Assembly (NCBI GenBank): GCA_016200745.1 | Contig: JACQEF010000038.1 | Span: 1-8,592 of the forward strand | Origin: Chloroflexota bacterium | Lineage (GTDB): Bacteria > Chloroflexota > Limnocylindria > Limnocylindrales > CSP1-4 | Direction: 5' to 3' | DNA length: 8,592 nucleotides | Part shown: positions 7,423 to 8,592 of the stretch, piece after piece | How positions within the stretch are numbered: position 1 is the first letter of the stretch | Layout of the letters: every line of letters begins with the position of its first letter | The notes under the pieces: model-generated | Seen by the model: the letters and a program-made list of their open reading frames with translations, nothing else | Told to the model about the DNA's origin: nothing | Database searches by the model: none | Made by a program: the position numbers and the translations under genes

Positions 7423-8120
7423 CCGCGACGCGGGTCCTTGTGGTGGACGATGAGGCACCCATCATCGAGCTCGTCCGGGGCTATCTCGAACGCGAGGGCA
7501 TGGAGGTGATCGAGGCCGCCGACGGCGGCGTCGGACTGGAGCTCATCCGCGAGCGAGCCCCGGACGTCGTCGTCCTCGACGTCATGCTTCCCGGCATCGA
7601 CGGCTTCGAGGTGCTTCGCCGTGCACGCGAGTTCTCGGACGCGTACGTGATCATGCTGACGGCCCGCGCCGAGGAGATCGACCGGATTGTCGGCCTGTCG
7701 GTCGGCGCCGACGACTACCTCGTCAAGCCGTTCTCGCCGCGCGAGCTCGTCGCGCGCGTCAAGACGCTGCTGCGCCGTCCGCGGGTGGCTCGCCGCGAGG
7801 GTGACGGCGGGGTCGTCGATCGCGGTGATCTCGTGATCGACACGCGGCGACGGCTCGTGAAGGTCGACGGCGCGCCGATCGCCCTCACGACGATCGAATT
7901 CGACCTCCTGCTGGCCCTCGCGGACGAGCCGGGGATCGTGCTCGGCCGGCAGCGTCTGCTCGACCGCGTGTGGGGCGTGGACTTCGTCGGCGACGACCAC
8001 GTCGTCGACGTTCATTTGGGGAATCTTCGCCGCAAGCTCCGCGATGATGCCGTTGCCCCGAGATTCGTCGAGACCGTCCGGGGCGTCGGCTACCGGCTGC
8101 GCGAGGGCAAGCCCCGATGA
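7419..8120 (+). CDS. OmpR/PhoB-family response regulator (RR2)
   Basis: RR2 is the second DNA-binding regulator of the operon, 233 aa, normal for the class, and presumably the partner of HK2. The receiver domain has D10-D11, phospho-acceptor D54 in VVVLDVMLPG, T81, Y100 and K103 in YLVKPFS. A linker (about 120-135) is rich in Arg and Gly. The winged-helix domain follows, with LTTIEFDLLLALADEP, the recognition helix region DDHVVDVHLGNLRRKL and the wing VETVRGVGYRL. It shares the domain plan of RR1 but differs clearly in sequence, so this is not a recent duplication. The ATG at 7419 overlaps the HK1 stop, and its own stop overlaps the HK2 start; both are ATGA. No separate promoter is evident before it. 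Confidence 0.95.
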   Translation: MTATRVLVVDDEAPIIELVRGYLEREGMEVIEAADGGVGLELIRERAPDVVVLDVMLPGIDGFEVLRRAREFSDAYVIMLTARAEEIDRIVGLSVGADDYLVKPFSPRELVARVKTLLRRPRVARREGDGGVVDRGDLVIDTRRRLVKVDGAPIALTTIEFDLLLALADEPGIVLGRQRLLDRVWGVDFVGDDHVVDVHLGNLRRKLRDDAVAPRFVETVRGVGYRLREGKPR

Positions 8121-8592
8121 GACGGGTCCGCCGACTGGGCATGCGCCTCCTCCTCGCGAACGTCGTTGTCATCGCGGTCGGCAGCGTCACGCTCTTCCTG
8201 ACGGTCGGTCTCGTGGCGCCCGGAGCGTTCGACGCGGCCATGGGTCACGCCATGAACGGCACGGGCATGGACGAGATGATGGGCGATCTGGTCCGGGCCG
8301 CCTTCCACGACGCCATCCAGACATCGATCCTCCTCGCCGTGCTGGCCGCATCAGTCGCCGCGGTCGTCGTGAGCGTGGCCTTGTCCGCACGGTTGTCGAG
8401 GCCGATCAGCCGCCTTGCCCAGGCGAGTCGGCGGATCGCCGCGGGTCGGTATGCCGAGCGAGTCCCCGTGACATCCGAGGACGAGATCGGTGAGCTGGCC
8501 GGCTCATTCAACACGATGGCCGCATCGCTCGAGACGACCGAGCGACGTCGGCTGGAACTCGTGGGGGACGTGGCGCACGAGCTTCGGACGCC
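8117..8592 (+). CDS. Membrane sensor histidine kinase (HK2), 3' part beyond window
   Basis: HK2 is a sensor kinase cut by the window edge after 158 codons; the ATP-binding domain is not seen. Membrane helix 1 is about residues 11-33, a short outer loop about 34-67, and helix 2 about 68-90. The HAMP domain (about 91-143) begins ARLSRPISRLAQAS and includes EDEIGELAGSFNTM. The phospho-accepting H154 lies in DVAHELRT, the canonical H-box and unlike HQLRT in HK1. The outer loop AAMGHAMNGTGMDEMMGDL has five Met and one His within about 19 residues, with another His at 64, a composition seen in proteins binding copper(I) or silver. The ATG at 8117 overlaps the RR2 stop (ATGA), with GAGG about nine bases upstream. 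RR2 is its likely partner. Metal sensing is inference. Confidence 0.93.
   Translation, partial: MRRVRRLGMRLLLANVVVIAVGSVTLFLTVGLVAPGAFDAAMGHAMNGTGMDEMMGDLVRAAFHDAIQTSILLAVLAASVAAVVVSVALSARLSRPISRLAQASRRIAAGRYAERVPVTSEDEIGELAGSFNTMAASLETTERRRLELVGDVAHELRT

Noticed and set aside
7260..8015. 251-codon minus-strand frame opposite RR2
   Set aside because: It is an antisense shadow of the RR2 coding region, Asp/His/Arg-rich with no recognisable domain.

Overview
The window is GC-rich with compact, overlapping genes and reads as chromosomal DNA of a high-GC bacterium. A System I cytochrome c maturation operon in ccmABCDEF order, next to OmpR-type two-component genes of a style common in Actinobacteria and Chloroflexota, makes Chloroflexota or a related high-GC lineage my best guess. 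No phylogenetic marker gene is present, so this is inference only.

Left half (1-4408, minus strand): a cytochrome c maturation operon read leftwards in the order ccmA, ccmB, ccmC, ccmD, ccmE, ccmF. Neighbouring genes overlap by 1 to 11 bases at every junction. ccmF lacks only its C-terminal end, which lies beyond the window. The small ccmD gene (56 aa, GTG start) sits exactly in the gap between ccmC and ccmE. CcmA and CcmB form the ABC transporter part, CcmC and CcmD load heme onto CcmE, and CcmE delivers it to CcmF for ligation to apocytochrome c. A TATACT box 34-40 bases upstream of the chosen ccmA start is a candidate operon promoter.

Middle (about 4450-5335): a stretch without an intact conventional gene. 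On the minus strand it holds the decayed remains of a BlaI/MecI/CopY-family repressor, with a one-base frameshift and an eroded N-terminus. An ATGA junction follows, leading to a short hydrophobic remnant that may be the start of a BlaR1/M56-type membrane peptidase. The rightward control region comes next: 11-bp-spaced repeats resembling an OmpR/PhoB-type operator, a possible -10 box, and a 41-codon upstream ORF with a good Shine-Dalgarno. That ORF ends in an ATGA overlap with the first response regulator. A hairpin covers the regulator's own Shine-Dalgarno.

Right half (5336-8592, plus strand): two consecutive two-component systems in one apparently translationally coupled operon (RR1-HK1-RR2-HK2), joined by GTGA, ATGA and ATGA overlaps. 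Both regulators are OmpR/PhoB-type with complete phosphorylation sites. HK1 is complete and has HQLRTP in place of HELRTP at its phospho-accepting His. HK2 is cut by the window edge just after its H-box; its short outer loop is rich in Met and His, which hints at metal (copper-like) sensing.

Nothing here is clearly a new system. The most interesting unexplained structure is the leader of the two-component operon: small ORF, Shine-Dalgarno hairpin and coupled start.
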